From Gammaproteobacteria bacterium bin55 (GTDB taxonomy: Bacteria; Pseudomonadota; Gammaproteobacteria; Pseudomonadales; Azotimanducaceae): a DNA stretch of 37,737 bases. The position numbers and the translations under genes were made by a program. The notes under the pieces are model-generated. The model was given only the letters and a program-made list of their open reading frames with translations, was not told the origin of the DNA and did no database searches. Where the stretch lies: NCBI GenBank assembly GCA_002238665.1, contig MPMU01000016.1, positions 1-37,737 of the forward strand, written 5' to 3'. Below, piece after piece: positions 1 through 8,710 of the stretch (the stretch's first letter is position 1; every line of letters starts with the position of its first letter).

Positions 1-637
1 TCACGTTATCCACTTGAGCTGTCTTCGCCAAAGCTGCACCATGAATCGGGTAGTCGATCAAAACAAGCCGTTCACGATCCCTTTTTGAAATTGCTTGATC
101 CAATAGAAAATCGAAAGCAACCAAGTAATCGTCGCAGTTCAAGAGACCTAATTCACCGGCAAGATCAATAATCTCAGATTCACCTGCGGTAAAAATGTCT
201 TTGCCGAAGTTTTCTTTCAGTAACTCACGTACTGTCAGGACATTGTACTGTGAGGGCCCCATGATCAAATCGCATAACTCGCACACCTCTTGAACTAGCT
301 CATCCAACGTAAACCCAAGACGATACCATTCGAGCATCGTGAATTCTGGGTTATGCCATTTACCTCGCTCGCCATCCCGGAAGACCGGGCAGATCTGATA
401 GCAACTGGACATACCAGCAGAGAGCAGACGCTTCATTTGGTATTCGGGTGAAGTCTGCAGGAAACCATAACCAGGTACCGAGACACTTTGGATATTGACA
501 TCTGTCACAGTATCGCTACCAAGCACAGAAGTCTGGACTTCAAGGACACCCCGTTCATCAAAAAACCCGCGAACCTGAGCAAGTAACTCAGATCTCTTTC
601 GGAGATTTGCAATGCTAGCGGTCGGCTGCCAAGACAT
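1..637 (-). CDS. epmA: EF-P lysine-ligase EpmA (PoxA/GenX), C-terminus cut by window edge
   Basis: This is a class II lysyl-tRNA-synthetase paralogue that lacks the anticodon-binding domain. In the known family it attaches (R)-beta-lysine to a conserved lysine of elongation factor P in the cytoplasm. The gene reads leftward from an ATG at 635-637, and the first residues are MSWQPTASIANLRKR. About 212 codons lie in the window. The class II motif 2 region is clear (VFRDGERGKWHNPEF, followed by TMLEWYR), and that spacing is typical of EpmA. The reading begins directly at the catalytic core with no OB-fold domain, which separates EpmA from LysS. Motif 3 and the C-terminus lie beyond position 1. 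The downstream neighbour in the window is slipin, transcribed in the same direction, 91 bp upstream of the epmA start. Confidence 0.9.
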   Translation of the reverse strand, partial: MSWQPTASIANLRKRSELLAQVRGFFDERGVLEVQTSVLGSDTVTDVNIQSVSVPGYGFLQTSPEYQMKRLLSAGMSSCYQICPVFRDGERGKWHNPEFTMLEWYRLGFTLDELVQEVCELCDLIMGPSQYNVLTVRELLKENFGKDIFTAGESEIIDLAGELGLLNCDDYLVAFDFLLDQAISKRDRERLVLIDYPIHGAALAKTAQVDNV

Positions 638-657
638 CAACGCTATGGACGCAATTC

Positions 658-688
658 ATCGCTGATCCAGCGATGGTGCTTCAGCACC
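658..688. repeat. Two adjacent hairpins between slipin and epmA
   Basis: Two perfect inverted repeats touch each other. The first is ATCGCTG-ATC-CAGCGAT (658-674). The second is GGTGC-TTCA-GCACC (675-688). They lie between the slipin stop and the epmA start. On the minus strand no T-run follows them, so they are not a classic rho-independent terminator. They could attenuate read-through from slipin into epmA or shape the epmA leader. Confidence 0.45.
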
Positions 689-728
689 TACTTTGTGCTA
701 GTACGTAATCAGAAGTGATAACCCTTTC

Positions 729-1490
729 CTAGGAATCCGGTGGGTTTGGCTCAACCAGATTCTGGATTCGATTCATAAGGTCCATAGGTAATGGGAACAC
801 AATCGTAGAAGATCTCTCCCCTGCGATTTCAGTGAGAGTCTGCATATACCTGAGCTGCATCGCACCTTGCTGTTTCCCAAGTTCCTGCGCAGCCTCGACT
901 AATCGCGTAGACGCTTCGTATTCACCGTCAGCGTGGATGATTTTGGCACGCCGTTCACGCTCGGCTTCTGCTTGCCTTGCGATCGCTCGAACCATGGTTT
1001 CGTTGATATCGACATGCTTAATCTCTACGTTCGTAACTTTGATTCCCCACTGATCGGTATGTTGATCAAGTATTTCCTGAATACTCTGGTTCAAAGACTC
1101 ACGTTCAGATAACAACTGGTCCAATTCATTCTGCCCTAAGACCGACCGTAATGTAGTCTGTGCAAGTTGCTCAGTCGCAACCTCATAGTTCTCGACATTG
1201 TTAACCGCGTGTTCTGGTCCCATCACGCGGTAGTACACCACTGCATTGACCCGCACTGAGACATTGTCCATCGTTATCAGGTCCTGTTCTGGGACATCCA
1301 TGGTCACGACCCGTAAATCTGTTTTCACCATTTGCTGTAGTACAGGAAGAATGATGATTAGACCAGGTCCTTTGACTCTCTGAAATCGACCTAAAAAGAA
1401 CACGACTCCACGTTCATACTCCCGCAAAATGCGTATGGATACTGCCAAGATCGCGATGAGTAGTACCACAACCACTGCACTTTCGATCAT
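729..1490 (-). CDS. Slipin / stomatin-like SPFH-domain membrane protein
   Basis: This 253-residue protein has one N-terminal hydrophobic segment (about residues 4-20). A charged juxtamembrane stretch ([14 protein letters not shown]) and an SPFH/band-7 domain to about residue 190 follow. A helical region rich in Ala, Glu and Arg ([19 protein letters not shown]) comes next, and the tail is short. Slipins form large rings at the membrane. In the archaeal pair PH1511/PH1510 the slipin is a partner and substrate of the NfeD protease. Here the gene starts 1 bp after the nfeD stop, and its ribosome binding site (AGGGG) lies inside the end of nfeD, so the two are almost certainly co-translated. The length is normal for short bacterial slipins. 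QmcA is a related but longer family; the NfeD-ClpP-type partner favours slipin. Confidence 0.93.
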   Translation of the reverse strand: MIESAVVVVLLIAILAVSIRILREYERGVVFFLGRFQRVKGPGLIIILPVLQQMVKTDLRVVTMDVPEQDLITMDNVSVRVNAVVYYRVMGPEHAVNNVENYEVATEQLAQTTLRSVLGQNELDQLLSERESLNQSIQEILDQHTDQWGIKVTNVEIKHVDINETMVRAIARQAEAERERRAKIIHADGEYEASTRLVEAAQELGKQQGAMQLRYMQTLTEIAGERSSTIVFPLPMDLMNRIQNLVEPNPPDS

Positions 1491-1491
1491 T

Positions 1492-2877
1492 TCATTTCCC
1501 CTGTTTTACCGTAAGTTTCAATTTGTCAACACTTTCAATGGTGACTAACGAGCCAGAGATTAGTTTTTCCGTCCCGCCATTAATGGCATTCCAAATCTCC
1601 CCACCATAACGCACCTTTCCTTTATTTTGAAAGTCCGCTATGACTATCGCCGATTCGCCAATCAGAGCTTCCGTACCCGTTGTGGAAAGTTTTCGACGTT
1701 GCCTAACCGCCATGCTGAGTGTATAGACAACCATTATTCCGGTGGTGATTGCAACGCCAAGCACGAGACCTAAAGACACTCCGAAACCTCCTAGATCGTC
1801 GTCAAATAGCAGGATTGAGCCAAATCCAAACGACACTAATCCGCCGATTGCGAAAACCCCAAAACTCGGGACAAATGCCTCAGTAGCCATCAAACCAATG
1901 CCGAGAACGAGTAACAGTAATCCCACATAGTTGACTGGTAGCATGTGAAGTGCATAGGCTGCGACAAGCAACATAATTACGCCAACCACGGCACCCACGC
2001 CAACTCCTGGACTGTAAAACTCAAAAATCAGTGCATAGATGCCAACCATCAGCAGAATGTAGGCAATATTCGGATCGGTGATCTTGTCGAGTAATTCATC
2101 GCGCCAAGTTTTCTCAGCAATCGTAATGCTTGGCTTCCGTAAATCCAGCTTTACCACCACGTCGTCGTTAACCTTGATCTCTCGACCGTCCAGTTTTTCG
2201 AGCAAGTCATCCAAATCCGAGGCGATCAAATCTGCAACGTTTAGATCTACGGCTTCAATCGCAATGATGTTTGATGCCTGTCGCACTGATTCCTCAGCCC
2301 AATCAGCGTTTCTACCTCTGAGTTCTGCCAAACCTCGAATATAGGCTATGGAGTCGTTCACGATCTTGGCTCCCATGGCTGAGCCAGGTTGTGCAGTAGG
2401 TTCTTCTGAGTTTTCAGATTCTCCCTCTTCGCTATCACCAAAACCAGGGATTGGCAACGAATCCCCACCGCCAATACTTACTGGAGTGGATGAGCCAATG
2501 TTGGTGGCTGGACTCATCGCTACCACATGACTGGCGTAGGCAATGTAAGTCCCGGCGCTGGCCGCTCGTGCTCCATTTGGAGTCACGAAAGTGACCACGG
2601 GAATATTCGAAGCCAGAATTCCGGACACGATTTCGCGCATTGAATCCACCAATCCCCCGGGTGTATTCATCCGAATGACTAATAAATCTGCGTACCTGTC
2701 GTTGGCTTCTTCCAGGCTACGTAGAAAAAAGCCAGCTTTTGCTGGACCGATGCCACCATCTATGTCCACGACATGCACGTCTGCCGCATTACCGGATGCC
2801 ACGAGGCAAACCGTAAATAGCAACGAGACCGCTAGGCGACAACCTTTAAAAAATCTTTGGTAAATGAGAGTTCGCAT
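1492..2877 (-). CDS. NfeD-type (ClpP-class) membrane serine protease, long form
   Basis: This 461-residue secreted/membrane protease is the long NfeD1b type. Residues 10-32 form a signal peptide ending near GNA-AD. Residues 33-235 are a ClpP/crotonase-like domain with the motif [11 protein letters not shown]. Its probable nucleophile is Ser107 (ARAASAGT) and its probable base is Lys171 (AMGAKIVND). This matches the Ser-Lys dyad known for PH1510. Between them lies an acidic, Gly/Pro-rich loop (about 137-165). Residues 265-395 hold several hydrophobic membrane segments, and the last 60 residues fit the NfeD OB-fold. The family cleaves its partner slipin within a hydrophobic C-terminal region. 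The gene overlaps nothing, and slipin follows after 1 bp. The ATG at 2875-2877 is supported by the signal peptide, although the ribosome binding site is weak. Confidence 0.92.
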   Translation of the reverse strand: MRTLIYQRFFKGCRLAVSLLFTVCLVASGNAADVHVVDIDGGIGPAKAGFFLRSLEEANDRYADLLVIRMNTPGGLVDSMREIVSGILASNIPVVTFVTPNGARAASAGTYIAYASHVVAMSPATNIGSSTPVSIGGGDSLPIPGFGDSEEGESENSEEPTAQPGSAMGAKIVNDSIAYIRGLAELRGRNADWAEESVRQASNIIAIEAVDLNVADLIASDLDDLLEKLDGREIKVNDDVVVKLDLRKPSITIAEKTWRDELLDKITDPNIAYILLMVGIYALIFEFYSPGVGVGAVVGVIMLLVAAYALHMLPVNYVGLLLLVLGIGLMATEAFVPSFGVFAIGGLVSFGFGSILLFDDDLGGFGVSLGLVLGVAITTGIMVVYTLSMAVRQRRKLSTTGTEALIGESAIVIADFQNKGKVRYGGEIWNAINGGTEKLISGSLVTIESVDKLKLTVKQGK

Positions 2878-2917
2878 GGACTCTAAGTGCTGTGAGCATC
2901 AAACCTAATTATGTGTG

Positions 2918-3895
2918 CTACGGTACCAAAAGTTGCTTACTTTTTAGGAAATCTGGGTTGTACAAGCTCGAACGGTATTTTTCGCCAGTATCGCACAACA
3001 TTGTGACCACTGTATGACCGGGCCCGAGTTTTTCGGCGACCTTTATCGCACCACAAACATTGATCCCACTACTTGAACCGAGAAACAGATTCTCCGTCTC
3101 GTATAACTCATAGACCAGATCGATCATTTCTTGATCCGCGACCTGCACCGCCCAGTCGACGCGAGCCTTCGCGAAATTGTCGGTCACTCGACTATTTCCA
3201 ATTCCTTCAGTAATAGAAGGTCCTTGGCTCATCACAGCTTCTCCGCAGTTAACCACATTGTGTAGCGCACTCCCCATGCAGTCGGAAAGGACAATCTGCA
3301 CTTCGTTGTTCTGCTCTTTGAGGTATTGCGAAACACCTGCAATAGTGCCTCCTGTGCCTGCCGCACATACGAAGGCATTTACCTTTTTGTCCGTATCCCG
3401 CCAGATTTCTGGACCAGTAGACTCATAGTGAGCTTGTGCATTCGCTGTATTGTCGAATTGATTCGCCCAGAAGCCATTACGAAGAGACGAGGCAAATCGA
3501 CCTGCCTGCTTCTGGTAGTTCATTTCATTTTTATACGGGACGGGCGGGACTTGCCTTACCTCGGCTCCTAGCTCTTCCAGGATTGAGATTTTTTCCTGAG
3601 ACTGATTGTCTGGTATGTAGATCACACATTCGTAATTTCTTATGTTGCATATGTGTGCTAACCCAATACCCGTATTACCAGCCGTACCTTCAACGACTGT
3701 ACCACGATCCTGAATTCGTCCAGAATTCTCAGCATCCTTGATAATCCACCACGCGGCGCGATCTTTTACAGAGCCACCAGGATTTTGATACTCAGCCTTC
3801 CCAAAAATATCACACCCTGTGCGCTCACTTGGTCCGCTCAATCGGATTAGCGGGGTATTACCAATCTCGTCGATGAAATTACCATTGCTGGACAT
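2918..3895 (-). CDS. Cysteine synthase family PLP enzyme (CysK/CBS-like)
   Basis: This 325-residue fold-type II PLP enzyme would act in the cytoplasm. The family condenses O-acetylserine (or serine) with sulfide or a thiol. Evidence is the N-terminal IGNTPLIRLSG, the PLP lysine in GGSVKDRA (Lys44), the substrate loop EGTAGNTGIG, the glycine-rich phosphate cradle CAAGTGGTIAG and the C-terminal LFLGSSSGINVCGA. The length is normal for CysK (about 310-340), and no CBS regulatory domains follow. The sequence around AAWWIIKDAE resembles the cysteine-synthase variant found in many proteobacteria beside canonical CysK, so I do not assign cysK firmly. The start is the ATG at 3893-3895, with GAGAAG just upstream. 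It is transcribed toward nfeD with a 40 bp gap, so read-through is possible. Confidence 0.88.
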   Translation of the reverse strand: MSSNGNFIDEIGNTPLIRLSGPSERTGCDIFGKAEYQNPGGSVKDRAAWWIIKDAENSGRIQDRGTVVEGTAGNTGIGLAHICNIRNYECVIYIPDNQSQEKISILEELGAEVRQVPPVPYKNEMNYQKQAGRFASSLRNGFWANQFDNTANAQAHYESTGPEIWRDTDKKVNAFVCAAGTGGTIAGVSQYLKEQNNEVQIVLSDCMGSALHNVVNCGEAVMSQGPSITEGIGNSRVTDNFAKARVDWAVQVADQEMIDLVYELYETENLFLGSSSGINVCGAIKVAEKLGPGHTVVTMLCDTGEKYRSSLYNPDFLKSKQLLVP

Positions 3896-4179
3896 ATATA
3901 GCTTCTCGATTTAATTCTGATTTAAAGTTCATGCTTATGGGGTTGCTATCGACCGCATCTTCTCACGCAACAAAATAGCAGACCGCTTAATCTAATTGTC
4001 GACAGTCGCTAGTGCCGGGCAAACTCCATCCGTAGAAATGGTAGTTCGTCTTCCCGCTGTCGGTTCCGACTTAAATGGTCCCACCTTTTCAAGTTTAAAA
4101 ACCGAGTTTCCGCAACTTAGGTATTTACATTTGCGGCGCGAAATGTGAAGAGCATGAGAAATCGACCCAATCCACATTT

Positions 4180-4203
4180 AGGCTGGGAATCTTATTCCAG
4201 CCT
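4180..4203. repeat. Hairpin with one bulge
   Basis: AGGCT-(G)-GGAAT, a three-base loop CTT, then ATTCC-AGCCT: ten pairs with one bulged G. On the plus strand it is followed by a pyrimidine-rich but not uniform T-run, so its role as a terminator is uncertain. No gene on either strand ends directly before it. Confidence 0.45.
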
Positions 4204-4398
4204 CTACTCTCTTTCCGACTACCGACTAAAACCAACTTGAAATCAATTGAAGATCTTGCTTAATTGATAAGTGAAAAAATTCAAGGAGGGAACTCGCGTG
4301 TCGCAATTTTGGGGAAATGCAATGTCGCTAGCCCTTCTCCGTACTCAGCCTACAGCATCCTTCTAATGTGTAGAGGAGGCGGACAGCTCACAAAACGA

Positions 4399-4447
4399 TT
4401 GAGACAGTTCTGTTTCAAATTCAACTACTTGGGTAAGACTGTCTCAA
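4399..4447. repeat. Perfect 10-bp inverted repeat, 29-nt spacer, behind the YWTD gene
   Basis: TTGAGACAGT (4399-4408) and ACTGTCTCAA (4438-4447) are exact reverse complements separated by 29 nt. The repeat begins 22 bp past the stop codon of the gene at 4470-7049 in the direction of its transcription. It could form a stem that protects the 3' end or helps termination. The T-run expected of a rho-independent terminator is missing. Confidence 0.5.
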
Positions 4448-4469
4448 CCCTGCACATCACGTATCCAAT

Positions 4470-7049
4470 CTAGAAACCGATGGCGATACCATGCGGCACA
4501 ATTGCATACCTGACGTGTTCAACCGTGGTACCGTCCAGGTTGGCGCGCTGGATTTTTTCCGCAGCCGTGTCAGTCCAATACATCTTTCCGGCTGCGACAT
4601 CCAGGGCAATACCATTAGGGAACGACAATCCAGTAGTGACGAGATCTTCAACCTCGGTGCCGTCCATGTTGGCGCGCTGGATTTTGTCCGTAACTGCGTC
4701 AGTCCAATACATCTTTCCAGCTGCGACGTCCAGGGCAATACCACTAAGGCCGTCCAATCCAGTGGCAATGAGGTCTTGAACTGCACTGCCATCCATGTTG
4801 GCGCGCTGGATTTTGTCCGTACCCCGGTCAACCCAATACATCTTTCCGGCAGCGACATCCAGGGCAATACCATCAGGGCTCGACAATCCAGTGGCGATTA
4901 GGTCTACAACCGCGCTACCGTCCAGGTTGGCGCGCTGGATTTTGTTCGTACCCAAGTCCGACCAATACATCTTTCCTGCTACGACGTCCAGGGCAATACC
5001 ATGAGGTGAGGACAATCCAGTAGTGACGAGGTCTTCAACCTCGGTGCCGTCTAGATTGGCGCGCTGGATTTTGTCCGTATCCCGGTCAACCCAATACATC
5101 TTTCCGGCTGCGACATCCAGGGCGATACCATCAAAGAACGACAATGCAGCGGTGATTAGGTATTCGGCCGCGCTACCGTCCAGGTTGGCGCGCCGGATTG
5201 CATCCGACCTCCAAGAACCATTGCGAGTCCAATACAGCTTCGTCCTCCCAACCTTCTCTATGATCGTACCTCGTTCCACGATTCTATTATGAATCCTGCA
5301 CCCACCAGCGTGATCACATGTGTACCGGTATTCTCCTTCTTCAAACAACCCACCATCGTCTAACTCAATGGTCACCACTCCGTCGTTGATTTCGGAAGAT
5401 CCCCCAGCAATCCTGTCAGGAATCCAAGCGCGTAGAGGCAAACTGTCAATGCTGTCATTGACTCCATAGGTTGAGCCATCTCCAGCGCCAGAGCCAGAGC
5501 CATCATCCACAACGAAACTGGCATTTAGCGTGTATGTTCCTGTCCGGTCTCGATAACCTCGCACCTCTAGGTAGTATGTCCCTGCATCAAGCGCTCGTTC
5601 GATCTTGAAATTGGTGCCTGCTCCCCCATCATCGTCAGATAGAAGCTGGTCCTGATTGCCATCAAAGATAGTCCCTTGAGTATCCGTATTTCCAGTGGTT
5701 TCCACAGTCAGGACACTTCGCTCCGAGATCTCCAAACTGAAGTAATCCAGATCACCTGCCACCTCAATATCGCCCTCGACGGTGGATGGAATTGCAATCG
5801 ATGTCGCACCTGCGAAAGTATTTCCGTGGTCATCTTCTACGGGTTCATCTCCGCCACCAGGGTCACCACTTCCCGGTACCGATATTTCGCCGATCCCCGA
5901 CCAATCGTGAGAGAGACCCGATACGCAGAAAGGTCCGCCTCGTTGACGGTATCTGGCCTGGATGATCTCTCCCGACGGAAGCGCTGTTCTCGTTTGTATC
6001 CAAACTCGCAGCGATCTTTCACCTCTGTCGCTGAACACATGTGTGACGCAAGCTTCATTCCACAACGCGCCATCTCCGACACTGTACAGAATGTCAAAAG
6101 CTTGGCGAAGTTCGTCAGTCGCGCCGACATTGTGGTTCCACTGAATGTCAAACCTGTCTTGAGCGGTGATCTCCAGCTTAGGAGGCGCGGCATCCATTTT
6201 GTGCTGCTCAAGAGGTCTCGTCGAGAGATTCGCAATGGATCCGATCGGTGAAGCTAATAAATTCATCGCCAGAATCGGTTTGTCGGCGGTCAACTCCAAT
6301 CGCCATCTCCCCGATGACGCGCCAAATTTTCCAAGTAGCTCCGCATCACCTTCTTCCAGTGTGGCGGTATCCAGGGTGACGGCTGTTTGTTGTTGAAGGG
6401 TCAATTGCACTTTACCACCGGCATTGCCGTCTTCGTCGAACGCGTAAATCGTGACGGCTGACGATTGATCGCCTGGATTGACCAGTCGCAACAGGCTGTC
6501 CGCTTCCATGTTGTCGCTGGCATTCAAGAATCCTATCTGTGCATACTTACCAACTTGAATCGGAACACTATCGTGAATAGGACTCATGAGTCCATCTGAA
6601 CTGCGAATGTAGGAAACGACATGGATATCAAGGTCACTGGTCATTGTCAGACGCCAGTCACCGACAAATGGCAATCCGATCCCGGTTGAAATGCCCTTTT
6701 CTGGATCGCCATTCTCTAGCTCAGCAGAATCTATATAAATAGATTGATTCCCATGCAAGTTCATTTCAATAGGACCTACTCTGAAACCAGAGTCATCGTA
6801 AGCCACGATATTCACGGAACCGCTTAAGTCTGTTCGATTGACAACACTAAGCACACCTGATCGGCCTAAATAGTCTGTCGTCGCAGGGAAGTAGGGAACC
6901 AGCAGTGTGTCTCCACTTAGAACTAATGAAGACCTTGGCCCAGCCTCTGTCTCCACGAATTCACCTATAGTAAACTCCTGGCTCAAGGCTTGGGAGGTCA
7001 AAAAACCGATCACGAGAGCGAAGGTGAGTTTCGTGGGGTTGATTTTCAT
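4470..7049 (-). CDS. Large secreted modular protein: duplicated beta domain, PPC domain, six-blade YWTD propeller
   Basis: With the start at 7049 the product has 859 residues and a clean signal peptide (MKINPTKLTFALVIGF, cleavage near ALSQ-EF). Residues 30-285 hold two copies of a roughly 100-residue beta domain sharing the pattern LRLVN...AFDEDG...LEEGD...GRWRLE. Residues 290-395 are a region I do not recognise. Residues 408-515 look like a bacterial pre-peptidase C-terminal (PPC) domain (DLDYFSLEI, AGTYYLEVRGY). A short Cys-containing linker (YRYTCDHAGGCRIHNRI) follows. Residues 604-859 are six YWTD/LDL-receptor class B repeats. The protein is probably extracellular or surface-bound, for binding rather than catalysis, because no catalytic motif is visible. 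An alternative ATG at 7073 has AGGA 11 nt upstream, and a TTG at 7097 also lies in frame. It appears to be a single-gene unit. Confidence 0.85.
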   Translation of the reverse strand: MKINPTKLTFALVIGFLTSQALSQEFTIGEFVETEAGPRSSLVLSGDTLLVPYFPATTDYLGRSGVLSVVNRTDLSGSVNIVAYDDSGFRVGPIEMNLHGNQSIYIDSAELENGDPEKGISTGIGLPFVGDWRLTMTSDLDIHVVSYIRSSDGLMSPIHDSVPIQVGKYAQIGFLNASDNMEADSLLRLVNPGDQSSAVTIYAFDEDGNAGGKVQLTLQQQTAVTLDTATLEEGDAELLGKFGASSGRWRLELTADKPILAMNLLASPIGSIANLSTRPLEQHKMDAAPPKLEITAQDRFDIQWNHNVGATDELRQAFDILYSVGDGALWNEACVTHVFSDRGERSLRVWIQTRTALPSGEIIQARYRQRGGPFCVSGLSHDWSGIGEISVPGSGDPGGGDEPVEDDHGNTFAGATSIAIPSTVEGDIEVAGDLDYFSLEISERSVLTVETTGNTDTQGTIFDGNQDQLLSDDDGGAGTNFKIERALDAGTYYLEVRGYRDRTGTYTLNASFVVDDGSGSGAGDGSTYGVNDSIDSLPLRAWIPDRIAGGSSEINDGVVTIELDDGGLFEEGEYRYTCDHAGGCRIHNRIVERGTIIEKVGRTKLYWTRNGSWRSDAIRRANLDGSAAEYLITAALSFFDGIALDVAAGKMYWVDRDTDKIQRANLDGTEVEDLVTTGLSSPHGIALDVVAGKMYWSDLGTNKIQRANLDGSAVVDLIATGLSSPDGIALDVAAGKMYWVDRGTDKIQRANMDGSAVQDLIATGLDGLSGIALDVAAGKMYWTDAVTDKIQRANMDGTEVEDLVTTGLSFPNGIALDVAAGKMYWTDTAAEKIQRANLDGTTVEHVRYAIVPHGIAIGF
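4473..5240 (-). repeat. Six tandem ~129-bp coding repeats (YWTD blades)
   Basis: Each unit encodes about 43 residues with the shape KMYWxDxxTDKIQRANLDG, then a variable stretch ending GIALDVAAG. The first unit is 46 residues with an insert (RNGSWRSD), four are exactly 43, and the last is 38 and closes the protein. Long stretches are identical at DNA level between units: the segment ending in GGCGCGCTGGATTTTGTCCG on the plus strand recurs. This points to recent duplication or gene conversion. Six units match the blade number of known YWTD propellers. Confidence 0.9.
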
Positions 7050-7762
7050 GAACGTTAGAGTTACTTGAGGCATGTTGCTTGAATTCCTACCGATCAACTT
7101 ATGTCATCGTTGAATTAAGCATACGACACTTGGTTTTCGATTGGCTCAGTACGTGGGAACGCCTCTAGAAACCTAATTGACACTGACTACATATTGGCTG
7201 GACATGATTTATTCTCAAGTAGAGACTAAACCTATGGAAGGCTGGTGACAGTGTTTTGCCAAAATCTCGCGAAATGCTCAATGAGGTGTACCAAAATCTA
7301 TGATCCGAATGGATGAACAGTCCTACTTCAGGTCGACAGCACAGAATGGCTTCCTCACAAGCCTCAATGTAGAGTCTCATCTTCTCCCGCAAGCCCACAC
7401 GCCGACCGGTCATTTGAGGACTACAGGCATCTTGCTATGCCACTATATGCGTGTCGCCTTTTTGCAGTTGTCTTTTGATTCTGACCGACCTTTGTGTCAG
7501 AACCGAGTCAAGAAACTCAACCGAAGACCGGTTCACCTTCATTTTCCCTTGGGACACTATAAGATTGATGTCTGGCGAAGATTGTCGTCACCGTGATAGA
7601 GTAACCATGCTGATCTCCAATGGACTAAATACTGGTCCTACTCAACTCTAGACTTTCAACCCAAAACTTCTTGTTTTTCGCGACCACCATTGTAAACCTG
7701 TTTGTTGTTCCTTAGAGAGTTAGGCTGATCATCGTGTCAACGAATCGGAAGACGGTAGAGTA
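7050..7762. other. Divergent noncoding stretch between YWTD gene and outer-membrane protein
   Basis: This 713 bp separates a leftward and a rightward gene, so it must carry both promoters. The open frames inside it (up to about 98 codons on the plus strand) lack a ribosome binding site, a signal peptide or family resemblance, and I judge them chance. I found no convincing hairpin or sigma-70 pair that I would commit to. A small RNA or a short unrecognised gene cannot be excluded. Confidence 0.5.
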
Positions 7763-8710
7763 ATGCACCACTACCTGAACGGTTTTCAAAACCAGCGGTT
7801 AGCTTTCCTTGTTTCGTTTTCATTGATATCTCTGTCCGTCAGCCTGGCTCAGTTTGGATACGGCCAATGGTATTTCGAAATGGCTCTAGGAGCGAATAAA
7901 TCGAACGATGTTACCGTCGAGAGTCACAGCAATGATCGTGCAAGCATCTGCGACGAGTTCATTAATCCGAGAGCACTTTCAATCGAATCTTGTACCACAT
8001 CCCTGCGAGGCGTCGGAGACGGTTGGATGGCACCTTTTGAACCAGGCTCTGGGTTTTCCGGCGAAGTGACAGTTGGATTTCACATCTCGGAGTATCGCTT
8101 GGCTGCTAGCTATTCACACAACGTCACAGATTTTGAACAAACGGTGTCGTCAACTGATGCTACCGGAGCTGATTTCGACAAGCTGAGTAATGAACTCGCC
8201 ATCGGCGAGGAAACCCTCGGATTCATTGTCAATGAGGAATTCACAATACTCGGCTACCGGGATTGGTATAACGGGTCTGGATGGACCCCGTTCGTTGGAG
8301 TGGGACTCGGAATTACTCGTATGCGCATGGATTTCTCTTGGGTTTGGGCTAGAAATTCTGATCCGGAAGCTATTACCACTGGAGAGGGACAACCCAACGT
8401 TGATGAGATCCGTAGTAACCTCGCAGGTACGGTTAGTGCTGGACGCAGAACCTTGCGCGGCGACCCAATGATCGGTTACACCGTCCTAGCAGGTATAGAA
8501 CGAGAGATCTCCGAAATGGTGTCCATCGGACTCAAGGTTCAATGGAAGCAATTCGACACGTTTAAGTCCGATTGGTATACGGGCGATGTGTTACGAAGTC
8601 ACGAGGGAAATCTGCGCCTGGATGGCAGTGAGCCGGTGTCTACTTGGTCTAATACCCCTGACACAGGTCGACTTTCGTCGGCGATCACCATGCGCGTGAC
8701 TTTCATGTAG
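7763..8710 (+). CDS. Predicted outer-membrane beta-barrel protein
   Basis: This 315-residue protein has a signal peptide (hydrophobic core LAFLVSFSLISLSVSLA, cleavage near residue 29). Alternating polar/hydrophobic strands rich in aromatic residues and glycine follow, for example QWYFEMALGA, GEVTVGFHI, WTPFVGVGLGI, IGYTVLAGIE, SIGLKVQWKQF. It ends with a strand-like AITMRVTFM, close to the usual C-terminal aromatic signal for outer-membrane insertion. The length and strand count fit an 8-12 strand barrel of the OmpA/OMP_b-brl type. A pair of Cys residues (near 54 and 68) sits in a probable extracellular loop. The substrate or function is not recognisable. The gene stands alone, with about 700 bp before it and 430 bp after it. 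Confidence 0.75.
   Translation: MHHYLNGFQNQRLAFLVSFSLISLSVSLAQFGYGQWYFEMALGANKSNDVTVESHSNDRASICDEFINPRALSIESCTTSLRGVGDGWMAPFEPGSGFSGEVTVGFHISEYRLAASYSHNVTDFEQTVSSTDATGADFDKLSNELAIGEETLGFIVNEEFTILGYRDWYNGSGWTPFVGVGLGITRMRMDFSWVWARNSDPEAITTGEGQPNVDEIRSNLAGTVSAGRRTLRGDPMIGYTVLAGIEREISEMVSIGLKVQWKQFDTFKSDWYTGDVLRSHEGNLRLDGSEPVSTWSNTPDTGRLSSAITMRVTFM

Larger units (their letters stand above)
3896..4469. other. Noncoding stretch with two inverted repeats
   Basis: This 574 bp lies between the cysteine-synthase start and the stop of the YWTD protein, both on the minus strand. I see no convincing gene: the open frames here are short and lack ribosome binding sites and family resemblance. The region must hold the cysteine-synthase promoter at its left end. 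It contains a bulged hairpin at 4180-4203 and a long-spaced inverted repeat at 4399-4447 just behind the YWTD gene. Both are listed separately. Confidence 0.6.

Noticed and set aside
138-600. Possibility that the left-edge gene is lysS instead of epmA
   Set aside because: The catalytic-core motifs start right at the N-terminus with no OB-fold anticodon domain, as in EpmA.
3992-4177. 61-codon minus-strand frame in the noncoding stretch
   Set aside because: No ribosome binding site or recognisable features, and its length is within chance expectation.
4473-5240. Regularly spaced ~129-bp repeats that could suggest a CRISPR or satellite array
   Set aside because: Units are contiguous, in one open frame, multiples of three, and encode YWTD blades. 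There are no short repeats with unique spacers.
4457-5292. Several long open frames on both strands over the propeller repeats
   Set aside because: They are shadows of the repetitive coding sequence. The real frame continues across all units with a signal peptide and domain structure.
5676-6251. 191-codon plus-strand frame opposite the YWTD gene
   Set aside because: It has no ribosome binding site, no family resemblance, and lies fully antisense to a well-supported coding region.
7300-7596. 98-codon plus-strand frame upstream of the barrel protein
   Set aside because: It starts without a ribosome binding site, has no signal peptide or motif, and another overlapping frame is similarly open.
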